Source of the DNA: Ptiloglossa arizonensis
Lineage: Eukaryota > Arthropoda > Insecta > Hymenoptera > Colletidae
NCBI RefSeq assembly: GCF_051014685.1
Contig: NW_027479544.1
Location: 37,743-101,742, forward strand
Length of the DNA stretch: 64,000 nucleotides
Reading direction: 5' to 3'
In this document: positions 49,062 through 60,890 of the stretch, one piece after another
Layout: every line of letters starts with the position of its first letter
How positions within the stretch are numbered: position 1 is the stretch's first letter
Made by a program: the position numbers and the translations under genes
Notes under the pieces: model-generated
Seen by the model: the letters and a program-made list of their open reading frames with translations, nothing else
What the model was told of the DNA's origin: nothing
Database searches by the model: none

Positions 49062-52000
49062 GCTCCAAACGCTTAACCAGAATGGCCTAGGGAAAAAATA
49101 CACATGCCGTTGTAATCGGGCGAGTTTCTACTTTCAGATGCAATTGGAATTTTTGGGTTAGTTCAATCCGTTCGCGAGATATGGGAGTTTGAAGCCAAGA
49201 AATGGTTGAGAAGGCAAAAAATTTTTCGTTATTCTGCTGCTCCAAACGCTTAACCAGAATGGCCTAGGGTAAAAATACACCTACCGCTGTAATCGGGCGA
49301 GTTTCTACTTTCAGACGCATCAGGAATTTTTGAGTTAGGTCAATCCGTTCGCGAGATATGGGAGTTTGAAGCCAAGGAACGGTTGAGAAGGCAAAAAATT
49401 TTTCGCAATTCTGCTGCTCCAAACGCTTAACCAGAATGGCCTAGGGAAAAAATACACATACCGTTGTAATCGGGCGAGTTTCTACTTTCAGATGCAACAG
49501 GAATTTTTGGGTTAGGTCAATCCGTTCGCGAGATATGGGAGTTTGAAGCTAAGAAATGGTTGAGAAGACAACAAATTTTTCGCACTTCTGCTGCTCCAAA
49601 CGCTTAACCAGAATGGCCTAGGGAAAAATACACATACCGCTGTAAACGGGCGAGTTTCTACTTTCAGGTGCAACAGGAATTTTTGGTTTAGGTCAATCCG
49701 TTCGCGAGATATGGGAGTTTGAAGCCAAGAAATGGTTGAGAAGGCAAAAAATTTTTCGCAATTCTGCTGCTCCAAACGCTTAACCAGAATGGCCTAGGGT
49801 AAAAATACACCTACCGATGTAATCGGGCGAGTTTCTACTTTCAGACGCAACAGGAATTTTTGAGTTAGGTCAATCCGTTCGCGAGATATGGGAGTTTGAA
49901 GCCAAGGAACGGTTGAGAAGGCGAAAATTTTTCGCAATTCTGCTTCTCCAAACGCTTAACCAGAATGGCCTAGGGAAAAAATACACATACCGTTGTAATC
50001 GGGCGAGTCTCGACTTTCAGAAGCAATAGGAATTTTTGGGTTAGGTCAATCCGTTCGCGAGATATGGGAGTTTGAAGCCATGAAATGGTTGAGAAGGCAA
50101 AAAATTTTTCGCAATTCTGCTGCTCCAAACGCTTAACAAGAATGGCCTAGGGAAAAAATACACATGCCGTTGTAATCGGGCGAGTTTCTACTTGCAGATG
50201 CAATTGGAATTTTTGGGTTAGTTCAATCCGTTCGCGAGATATGGGAGTTTGAAGCCAAGAAATGGTTGAGAAGGCAAAAAATTTTTCGCAATTCTGCTGC
50301 TCCAAACGCTTAACCAGAATGGCCTAGGGAAAAATACACATACCGCTGTAAACGGGCGAGTTTCTACTCTCAGGTGCAACAGGAATTTTTGGTTTAGGTC
50401 AATCCGTTCGCGAGATATGGGAGTTTGAAGCCATGAAATGGTTGAGAAGGCAAAAAATTTTTCGCAATTCTGCTGCTCCAAACGCTTAACAAGAATGGCC
50501 TAGGGAAAAAATACACATACCGTTGTAATCGGGCGAGTTTCTACTTTCAGATGCAACAGGAATTTTTGGGTTAGGTCAATCCGTTCGCAAGATATGGGAG
50601 TTTGACGCTAAGAAATGGTTGAGAAGGCAAAAAATTTTTCGCAATTCTGCTGCTCCAAACGCTTAACCAGAATGGCCTAGGGTAAAAATACACATACCGC
50701 TGTAATCGGGCGAGTTTCGACTTTCAGAAGCAATAGGAATTTTTGGATTAGGTCAATCCGTTCGCGAGATATGGGAGTTTGAAGCCAAGAAATGGTTGAG
50801 AAGGCAAAACATTTTTCGCAATTCTGCTGCCCCAAACGCTTAACCAGAATGGCCTAGGGAAAAAATACACATACCGTTGTAATCGGGCGAGTTTCTACTT
50901 TCAGACGCTACAGGAATTTTTGGGTTAGGTCAATCCGTTCGCGAGATATGGGAGTTTGAAGCCAAGAAATGGTTGAGAAGACAACAAATTTTTCGCACTT
51001 CTGCTGCTCCAAACGCTTAACCAGAATGGCCTACGGAAAAAATACACATACCGTTGTAATCGGGCGAGTTTCGAATTTTAGAAGCAATAGGAATTTTTGG
51101 GTTAGGTCAATCCGTTCGCGAGATATGGGAGTTTGAAGCCAAGGAACGGTTGAGAAGGCGAAAATTTTTCGCAATTCTGCTTCTCCAAACGCTTAACCAG
51201 AATGGCCTAGGGAAAAAATACACATACCGTTGTAATCGGGCGAGTCTCGACTTTCAGAAGCAATAGGAATTTTTGGGTTAGGTCAATCCGTTCGCGAGAT
51301 ATGGGAGTTTGAAGCCATGAAATGGTTAAGAAGGCAAAAAATTTTTCGCAATTCTGCTGCTCCAAACGCTTAACAAGAATGGCCTAGGGAAAAAATACAC
51401 ATGCCGTTGTAATCGGGCGAGTTTCTACTTTCAGATGCAATTGGAATTTTTGGGTTAGTTCAATCCGTTCGCGAGATATGGGAGTTTGAAGCCAAGAAAT
51501 GGTTGAGAAGGCAAAAAATTTTTCGCAATTCTGCTGCTCCAAACGCTTAACCAGAATGGCCTAGGGTAAAAATACACCTACCGCTGTAATCGGGCGAGTT
51601 TCTACTTTCAGACGCATCAGGAATTTTTGAGTTAGGTCAATCCGTTCGCGAGATATGGGAGTTTGAAGCCAAGGAACGGTTGAGAAGGCAAAAAATTTTT
51701 CGCAATTCTGCTGCTCCAAACGCTTAACCAGAATGGCCTAGGGAAAAAATACACATACCGTTGTAATCGGGCGAGTTTCTACTTTCAGATGCAACAGGAA
51801 TTTTTGGGTTAGGTCAATCCGTTCGCGAGATATGGGAGTTTGAAGCTAAGAAATGGTTGAGAAGACAACAAATTTTTCGCACTTCTGCTGCTCCAAACGC
51901 TTAACCAGAATGGCCTAGGGAAAAATACACATACCGCTGTAAACGGGCGAGTTTCTACTTTCAGGTGCAACAGGAATTTTTGGTTTAGGTCAATCCGTTC

Positions 52001-52149
52001 GCGAGATATGGGAATTTGAAGCCATGAAATGGTTGAGAAGGCAAAAAATTTTTCGCAATTCTGCTGCTCCAAACGCTTAACAAGAATGGCCTAGGGAAAA
52101 AATACACATACCGTTGTAATCGGGCGAGTTTCTACTTTCAGATGCAACA
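49062..52149 (+). repeat. Recombined copies of the two 4-monomer units
   Basis: This stretch reuses pieces of both preceding HORs. 'catgccg' with 'gttagttcaatcc' recurs at 49104, 50164 and 51401; 'gagtctcgac' recurs at 50006 and 51243 (shift 1,237, seven monomers less 2); 'ctacggaaaa' recurs at 51031. Private changes include 'cgttattctg' (49228), 'tacttgcagatg' (50191), 'tactctcagg' (50366), 'ttcgcaagat' (50585) and 'cgaattttag' (51072). Order is shuffled rather than simply periodic. Confidence 0.8.
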
Positions 52150-55100
52150 GGAATTTTTGGGTTAGGTCAATCCGTTCGCGAGATATGGGAGTTTGACGCT
52201 AAGAAATGGTTGAGAAGACAACAAATTTTTCGCACTTCTGCTGCTCCAAACGCTTAACCAGAATGGCCTACGGAAAAAATACACATACCGTTGTAATCGG
52301 GCGAGTTTCGACTTTTAGAAGCAATAGGAATTTTTGGGTTAGGTCAATCCGTTCCCGAGATATGGGAGTTTGAAGCCATGAAATGGTTGAGAAGGCAAAA
52401 AATTTTTCGCAATTCTGCTGCTCCAAACGCTTAACAAGAACGGCCTAGGGAAAAAATACACATACCGTTGTAATCGGGCGAGTTTCTACTTTCAGATGCA
52501 ACAGGAATTTTTGGGTTAGGTCAATCCGTTCGCGAGATATGGGAGTTTGAAGCCAAGGAATGGTTGAGAAGGCAAAAAATTTTTCGCAATTCTGCTGCTC
52601 CAAACGCTTAACCAGAATGGCCTAGGGAAAAAATACACATACCGTTGTAATCGGGCGAGTTTCTACTTTCAGATGCAACGGGAATTTTTGGGTTAGGTCA
52701 ATCCGTTCGCGAGATATGGGAGTTTGACGCTAAGAAATGGTTGAGAAGACAACAAATTTTTCGCAATTCAGCTGCTCCAAACGCTTAACCAGAATGGCCT
52801 AGGGAAAGAATACACATACCGTGGTAATCGGGCGAGTTTCTACTTTCAGATGCAATAGGAACTTTGGGTTAGGTCTATCCGTTCGCGAGATATGGGAGTT
52901 GGAAGCCATGAAATTGTTGAGAAGGCAAAAAATTTTTTGCAATTCTGCTGCTCCAAACGCTTAACAAGAAAGGCCTAGGGAAAAAATACACATACCGTTG
53001 TAATCGGGCGAGTTTCTACTTTCAGACGCAACAGGAATTTTTGAGTTAGGTCAACCCGTTCGCGACATATGGGAGTTTGAAGCCAAGGAATGGTTGAGAA
53101 GGCAACAAATTTTTCGCAATTCTGCTGCTCCAAACGCTTAACCAGAATGGCCTAGGGAAAAATACACATAACGTTGTAATCGGGCGAGTTTCTAGTTTCA
53201 GATGCAATAGGAATTTTTGGGATAGGTCAATCCGTTCGCGAGATATGGGAGTTTGAAGCCAAGAAATGGTTGAGAAGGCAAAAAATTTTTCGAAATTCTG
53301 CTGCTCCAAACGCTTAACCAGAATGGCCTAGGGAAAAAATACACATAACGTTGTAATCGGGCGAGTTTCGACTTTTAGAAGCAATAGGAATTTTTGGGTT
53401 AGGTCAATCCGTTCCCGAGATATGGGAGTTTGAAGCCATGAAATGGTTGAGAAGGCAAAAAATTTTTCGCAATTCTGCTGCTCCAAACGCTTAACAAGAA
53501 CGGCCTAGGGAAAAAATACACATACCGTTGTAATCGGGCGAGTTTCTACTTTCAGATGCAACAGGAATTTTTGGGTTAGGTCAATCCGTTCGCGAGATAT
53601 GGGAGTTTGAAGCCAAGGAATGGTTGAGAAGGCAAAAAATTTTTCGCAATTCTGCTGCTCCAAACGCTTAACCAGAATGGCCTAGGGAAAAAATACACAT
53701 ACCGTTGTAATCGGGCGAGTTTCTACTTTCAGATGCAACGGGAATTTTTGGGTTAGGTCAATCCGTTCGCGAGATATGGGAGTTTGACGCTAAGAAATGG
53801 TTGAGAAGACAACAAATTTTTCGCACTTCTGCTGCTCCAAACGCTTAACCAGAATGGCCTACGGAAAAAATACACATACCGTTGTAATCGGGCGAGTTTC
53901 GACTTTTAGAAGCAATAGGAATTTTTGGGTTAGGTCAATCCGTTCCCGAGATATGGGAGTTTGAAGCCATGAAATGGTTGAGAAGGCAAAAAATTTTTCG
54001 CAATTCTGCTGCTCCAAACGCTTAACAAGAACGGCCTAGGGAAAAAATACACATACCGTTGTAATCGGGCGAGTTTCTACTTTCAGATGCAACAGGAATT
54101 TTTGGGTTAGGTCAATCCGTTCGCGAGATATGGGAGTTTGAAGCCAAGGAATGGTTGAGAAGGCAAAAAATTTTTCGCAATTCTGCTGCTCCAAACGCTT
54201 AACCAGAATGGCCTAGGGAAAAAATACACATACCGTTGTAATCGGGCGAGTTTCTACTTTCAGATGCAACGGGAATTTTTGGGTTAGGTCAATCCGTTCG
54301 CGAGATATGGGAGTTTGACGCTAAGAAATGGTTGAGAAGACAACAAATTTTTCGCAATTCAGCTGCTCCAAACGCTTAACCAGAATGGCCTAGGGAAAGA
54401 ATACACATACCGTGGTAATCGGGCGAGTTTCTACTTTCAGATGCAATAGGAACTTTGGGTTAGGTCTATCCGTTCGCGAGATATGGGAGTTGGAAGCCAT
54501 GAAATTGTTGAGAAGGCAAAAAATTTTTTGCAATTCTGCTGCTCCAAACGCTTAACAAGAAAGGCCTAGGGAAAAAATACACATACCGTTGTAATCGGGC
54601 GAGTTTCTACTTTCAGACGCAACAGGAATTTTTGAGTTAGGTCAACCCGTTCGCGACATATGGGAGTTTGAAGCCAAGGAATGGTTGAGAAGGCAACAAA
54701 TTTTTCGCAATTCTGCTGCTCCAAACGCTTAACCAGAATGGCCTAGGGAAAAATACACATAACGTTGTAATCGGGCGAGTTTCTAGTTTCAGATGCAATA
54801 GGAATTTTTGGGATAGGTCAATCCGTTCGCGAGATATGGGAGTTTGAAGCCAAGAAATGGTTGAGAAGGCAAAAAATTTTTCGAAATTCTGCTGCTCCAA
54901 ACGCTTAACCAGAATGGCCTAGGGAAAAAATACACATAACGTTGTAATCGGGCGAGTTTCGACTTTTAGAAGCAATAGGAATTTTTGGGTTAGGTCAATC
55001 CGTTCGCGAGATATGGGAGTTTGAAGCCAAGGAATGGTTGAGAAGGCAAAAAATTTTTCGCAATTCTGCTGCTCCAAACGCTTAACCAGAATGGCCTAGG

Positions 55101-56352
55101 GAAAAAATACACATACCGTTGTAATCGGGCGAGTTTCTACTTTCAGATGCAACGGGAATTTTTGGGTTAGGTCAATCCGTTCGCGAGATATGGGAGTTTG
55201 ACGCTAAGAAATGGTTGAGAAGATAACAAATTTTTCGCACTTCTGCTGCTCCAAACGCTTAACCAGAATGGCCTACGGAAAAAATACACATACCGTTGTA
55301 ATCGGGCGAGTTTCGACTTTTAGAAGCAATAGGAATTTTTGGGTTAGGTCAATCCGTTCCCGAGATATGGGAGTTTGAAGCCATGAAATGGTTGAGAAGG
55401 CAAAAAATTTTTCGCAATTCTGCTGCTCCAAACGCTTAACAAGAACGGCCTAGGGAAAAAAATACACATACCGTTGTAATCGGGCGAGTTTCTACTTTCA
55501 GATGCAACAGGAATTTTTGGGTTAGGTCAATCCGTTCGCGAGATATGGGAGTTTGAAGCCAAGGAATGGTTGAGAAGGCAAAAAATTTTTCGCAATTCTG
55601 CTGCTCCAAACGCTTAACCAGAATGGCCTAGGGAAAAAATACACATACCGTTGTAATCGGGCGAGTTTCTACTTTCAGATGCAACGGGAATTTTTGGGTT
55701 AGGTCAATCCGTTCGCGAGATATGGGAGTTTGACGCTAAGAAATGGTTGAGAAGACAACAAATTTTTCGCAATTCAGCTGCTCCAAACGCTTAACCAGAA
55801 TGGCCTAGGGAAAGAATACACATACCGTGGTAATCGGGCGAGTTTCTACTTTCAGATGCAATAGGAACTTTGGGTTAGGTCTATCCGTTCGCGAGATATG
55901 GGAGTTGGAAGCCATGAAATGGTTGAGAAGGCAAAAAATTTTTTGCAATTCTGCTGCTCCAAACGCTTAACAAGAAAGGCCTAGGGAAAAAATACACATA
56001 CCGTTGTAATCGGGCGAGTTTCTACTTTCAGACGCAACAGGAATTTTTGAGTTAGGTCAACCCGTTCGCGACATATGGGAGTTTGAAGCCAAGGAATGGT
56101 TGAGAAGGCAACAAATTTTTCGCAATTCTGCTGCTCCAAACGCTTAACCAGAATGGCCTAGGGAAAAATACACATAACGTTGTAATCGGGCGAGTTTCTA
56201 CTTTCAGATGCAATAGGAATTTTTGGGATAGGTCAATCCGTTCGCGAGATATGGGAGTTTGAAGCCAAGAAATGGTTGAGAAGGCAAAAAATTTTTCGAA
56301 ATTCTGCTGCTCCAAACGCTTAACCAGAATGGCCTAGGGAAAAAATACACAT
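52150..56352 (+). repeat. 9/8-monomer higher-order repeat (1,591 and 1,415 bp), three units
   Basis: Unit starts near 52150, 53741 and 55156. 52150-53413 matches 53741-55004, and 53562-54937 matches 54977-56352. The markers are 'gttcccgagat' (52351/53942/55356), 'aagaacggcc', 'ggaactttgggttaggtc' (52859/54450/55865), 'gggagttggaagcc', 'ggtcaacccg' with 'gcgacatatgg', 'acataacg', 'gggataggtc' and 'cgaaattctg'. An additional 'gttcccgag' monomer at 53411 gives the extra unit of the longer copy. Differences: 'ctagtttcag' (only the first two units), 'aaattgttg' versus 'aaatggttg', 'gataacaaat' (55223) and an extra A near 55456. Confidence 0.88.
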
Positions 56353-58883
56353 ACCGCTGTAATCGGGCGAGTTTCTACTTTCAAATGCAACAGGAATTTT
56401 TGGTTTAGGTCAATCCGTTCACGAGATATGGGAGTTTGAAGCTAAGAAATGGTTGAGAAGACAATAACTTTTTCGCACTTCTGCTGCTCCAAACGCTTAA
56501 CCAGAATGGCCTAGGGAAAAAATACACATACCGCTGTAATCGGGCGAGTTTCTACTTTCAGACTCTACAGGAATTTTTGGGTTAGGTCAATCCGTTCGCG
56601 AGATATGGCAGTTTGAAGCCAAGAAATGGTTGAGAAGGCAAAAAATTTTTCGCAATTCTGCTGCTCCAAACGCTTAACCAGAATGGCCTAGGGTAAAAAT
56701 ACACCTACCGCTGTAATCGGGCGAGTTTCTACTTTCAGAGGCAACAGGAATTTTTGAGTTAGGTCAATCCGTTCGCGAGATATGGGAGTTTGAAGCCAAG
56801 GAACGGTTGAGAAGGCAAAAAATTTTTCGCAATTCTGCTGCTCCAAACGCTTAACCAGAATGGCCTAGGGAAAAAATACACATACCGTTGTAATCGGGCG
56901 AGTTTCTACTTTCAGATGCAACAGGAATTTTTGGGTTAGGTCAATCCGTTCGCGAGATATGGGAGTTTGAAGCTAAGAAATGGTTGAGAAGACAACAACT
57001 TTTTCGCACTTCTGCTGCTCCAAACGCTTAACCAGAATGGCCTAGGGAAAAAATACACATACCGTTGTAATCGGGCGAGTTTCGACTTTCAGAAGCAATA
57101 GGAATTTTTGGGTTAGGTCAATCCGTTCGCGAGATATGGGGGTTTGAAGCCAAGAAATGGTTGAGAAGGCAAAAAACTTTTCGCAATTCTGCTGCTCCAA
57201 ACGCTTAACCAGAATGGCCTAGGGAAAAAATACACATACCGTTGTAATCGGGCGAGTTTCGACTTTCAGAAGCAATAGGAATTTTTGGGTTAGGTCAATC
57301 CGTTCGCGAGATATGGGAGTTTGAAGCCAAGAAATGGTTGAGAAGGCAAAAAATTTTTCGCAATTCTGCTGCTCCAAACGCTTAACAAGGATGGCCTAGG
57401 GAAAAAATACACATACCGTTGTAATCGGGCGAGATTCTACTTTCAGACGCTACAGGAATTTTTGGGTTAGGTCAATCCGTTCGCGAGATATGGGAGTTTG
57501 AAGCCAAGAAATGGTTGAGAAGGCGAAAAATTTTTCGCAATTCTGCTGCTCCAAACGCTTAACCAGAATGGCCTAGGGAAAAAATACACATACCGTTGTA
57601 ATCGGGCGAGTTTCTACTTTCAGACGCTACAGTAATTTTTGTGTTAGGTCAATCCGTTCGCGAGATATGGGAGTTTGAAGCCAAGAAATGGTTGAGAAGG
57701 CAAAAAATTTTTCGCAATTCTGCTGCTCCAAACGCTTAACCAGAATGGCCTAGGGTAAAAATACACCTACCGCTGTAATCGGGCGAGGTTCTACTTTCAG
57801 ACGCAACAGGAATTTTTGAGTTAGGTCAATCCGTTCGCGAGATATGGGAGTTTGAAGCCAAGGAACGGTTGAGAAGGCAAAAAATTTTTCGCAATTCTGC
57901 TGCTCCAAACGCTTAACCAGAATGGCCTAGGGAAAAAATACACATACCGTTGTAATCGGGCGAGTTTCTACTTTCAGATGCAACGGGAATTTTTGGGTTA
58001 GGTCAATCCGTTCGCGAGATATGGGAGTTTGACGCTAAGAAATGGTTGAGAAGACAACAAATTTTTCGCAATTCAGCTGCTCCAAACGCTTAACCAGAAT
58101 GGCCTAGGGAAAGAATACACATACCGTGGTAATCGGGCGAGTTTCTACTTTCAGATGCAATAGGAACTTTGGGTTAGGTCTATCCGTTCGCGAGATATGG
58201 GAGTTGGAAGCCATGAAATGGTTGAGAAGGCAAAAAATTTTTTGCAATTCTGCTGCTCCAAACGCTTAACAAGAAAGGCCTAGGGAAAAAATACACATAC
58301 CGTTGTAATCGGGCGAGTTTCTACTTTCAGACGCAACAGGAATTTTTGAGTTAGGTCAACCGGTTCGCGACATATGGGAGTTTGAAGCCAAGGAATGGTT
58401 GAGAAGGCAACAAATTTTTCGCAATTCTGCTGCTCCAAACGCTTAACCAGAATGGCCTAGGGAAAAATACACATAACGTTGTAATCGGGCGAGTTTCTAC
58501 TTTCAGATGCAATAGGAATTTTTGGGATAGGTCAATCCGTTCGCGAGATATGGGAGTTTGAAGCCAAGAAATGGTTGAGAAGGCAAAAAATTTTTCGAAA
58601 TTCTGCTGCTCCAAACGCTTAACCAGAATGGCCTAGGGAAAAAATACACATACCGCTGTAATCGGGCGAGTTTCTACTTTCAAATGCAACAGGAATTTTT
58701 GGTTTAGGTCAATCCGTTCGCGAGATATGGGAGTTTGAAGCTAAGAAATGGTTGAGAAGACAATAACTTTTTCGCACTTCTGCTGCTCCAAACGCTTAAC
58801 CAGAATGGCCTAGGGAAAAAATACACATACCGTTGTAATCGGGCGAGTTTCTACTTTCAGACTCTACAGGAATTTTTGGGTTA
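55570..58883 (+). repeat. 13-monomer-spaced duplication (2,299-bp shift)
   Basis: About 55570-56580 matches about 57869-58883. Markers: 'gcaacggg', 'ggaactttggg' (55865/58164), 'gcgacatatgg', 'gggataggtc', 'ctttcaaatgc', 'caataacttttt' (56463/58762) and 'gactctacagg'. The second copy has 'aaccggttcgc' where the first has 'aacccgttcgc', and ends at an unusual 2-bp insertion, 'ttaggggtcaatcc' (58881). Confidence 0.85.
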
Positions 58884-59877
58884 GGGGTCAATCCGTTCGC
58901 GAGATATGGGAGTTTGAAGCCAAGGAACGGTTGAGAAGGCAAAAAATTTTTCGCAATTCTGCTGCTCCAAACGCTTAACCAGAATGGCCTAGGGAAAAAA
59001 TACACATACCGTTGTAATCGGGCGAGTTTCTACTTTCAGATGCAACAGGAATTTTTGGGTTAGGTCAATCCGTTCGCGAGATATGGGAGTTTGAAGCTAA
59101 GAAATGGTTGAGAAGACAACAACTTTTTCGCACTTCTGCTGCTCCAAACGCTTAACCAGAATGGCCTAGGGAAAAAATACACATACCGATGTAATCGGGC
59201 GAGTTTCGACTTTCAGAAGCAATAGGAATTTTTGGGTTAGGTCAATCCGTTCGCGAGATATGGGGGTTTGAAGCCAAGAAATGGTTGAGAAGGCAAAAAA
59301 CTTTTCGCAATTCTGCTGCTCCAAACGCTTAACCAGAATGGCCTAGGGAAAAAATACACATACCGTTGTAATCGGGCGAGTTTCGACTTTCAGAAGCAAT
59401 AGGAATTTTTGGGTTAGGTCAATCCGTTCGCGAGATATGGGAGTTTGAAGCCAAGAAATGGTTGAGAAGGCAAAAAATTTTTCGCAATTCTGCTGCTCCA
59501 AACGCTTAACAAGGATGGCCTAGGGAAAAAATACACATACCGTTCTAATCGGGCGAGATTCTACTTTCAGACGCTACAGGAATTTTTGGGTTAGGTCAAT
59601 CCGTTCGCGAGATATGGGAGTTTGAAGCCAAGAAATGGTTGAGAAGGCGAAAAATTTTCGCAATTCTGCTGCTCCAAACGCTTAACCAGAATGGCCTAGG
59701 GAAAAAATACACATACCGTTGTAATCGGGCGAGTTTCTACTTTCAGACGCTACAGTAATTTTTGTGTTAGGTCAATCCGTTCGCGAGATATGGGAGTTTG
59801 AAGCCAAGAAATGGTTGAGAAGGCAAAAAATTTTTCGCAATTCTGCTGCTCCAAACGCTTAACCAGAATGGCCTAGG
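56766..59877 (+). repeat. 12-monomer-spaced duplication (2,124-bp shift)
   Basis: 56766-57754 matches 58890-59877. Markers: 'gacaacaacttttt' (56991/59115), 'atgggggtttg', 'aaaaaacttttcgc', 'aacaaggatgg' (57385/59509), 'gagattctac' and 'cagtaatttttgtg' (57630/59753). The shift drops to 2,123 because of a one-base deletion in 'gcgaaaaattttcgc' near 59650. The left junction coincides with the 'ttaggggtcaatcc' insertion of the neighbouring duplication. Confidence 0.85.
58881..58894 (+). repeat. Two-base insertion at a duplication edge
   Basis: The constant 'gggttaggtcaatcc' reads 'ggttaggggtcaatcc' here, adding GG. The monomer ends the 2,299-bp-shifted match on its left and begins the 2,124-bp-shifted match on its right, so the insertion lies where two duplication histories meet. 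Confidence 0.65.
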
Positions 59878-60890
59878 GAAAAATACACATACCGTTGTAA
59901 TCGGGCGAGTTTCTACTTTCAGAAGCAACAGGAATTTTTGAGTTAGGTCAACCCGTTCGCGACATATGGGAGTTTGAAGCCAAGGAATGGTTGAGAAGGC
60001 AACAAATTTTTCGCAATTCTGCTGCTCCAAACGCTTAACCAGAATGGCCTAGGGAAAAATACACATAACGTTGTAATCGGGCGAGTTTCTACTTTCAGAT
60101 GCAATAGGAATTTTTGGGATAGGTCAATCCGTTCGCGAGATATGGGAGTTTGAAGCCAAGAAATGGTTGAGAAGGCAAAAAATTTTTCGAAATTCTGCTG
60201 CTCCAAACGCTTAACCAGAATGGCCTAGGGAAAAAATACACATACCGCTGTAATCGGGCGAGTTTCTACTTTCAAATGCAACAGGAATTTTTGGTTTAGG
60301 TCAATCCGTTCGCGAGATATGGGAGTTTGAAGCTAAGAAATGGTTGAGAAGACAACAACTTTTTCGCACTTCTGCTGCTCCAAACGCTTAACCAGAATGG
60401 CCTAGGGAAAAAATACACATACCGATGTAATCGGGCGAGTTTCGACTTTCAGAAGCAATAGGAATTTTTGGGTTAGGTCAATCCGTTCGCGAGATATGGG
60501 GGTTTGAAGCCAAGAAATGGTTGAGAAGGCAAAAAACTTTTCGCAATTCTGCTGCTCCAAACGCTTAACCAGAATGGCCTAGGGAAAAAATACACATACC
60601 GTTGTAATCGGGCGAGTTTCGACTTTCAGAAGCAATAGGAATTTTTGGGTTAGGTCAATCCGTTCGCGAGATATGGGAGTTTGAAGCCAAGAAATGGTTG
60701 AGAAGGCAAAAAATTTTTCGCAATTCTGCTGCTCCAAACGCTTAACAAGGATGGCCTAGGGAAAAAATACACATACCGTTGTAATCGGGCGAGATTCTAC
60801 TTTCAGACGCTACAGGAATTTTTGGGTTAGGTCAATCCGTTCGCGAGATATGGGAGTTTGAAGCCAAGAAATGGTTGAGAAGGCGAAAAA
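59878..60890 (+). repeat. 7-monomer-spaced copy linking to the last HOR
   Basis: The first part (to about 60300) repeats the 'gcgacatatgg', 'gggataggtc', 'ctttcaaatgc' series of 58.35 kb. From about 60330 the sequence matches 59094-59877 at 1,236 bp (seven monomers less 3), with 'cgatgtaatc' (59187/60423), 'gggggtttg', 'aaggatgg' and the shortened 'gcgaaaaattttcgc'. Satellite only. Confidence 0.8.
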
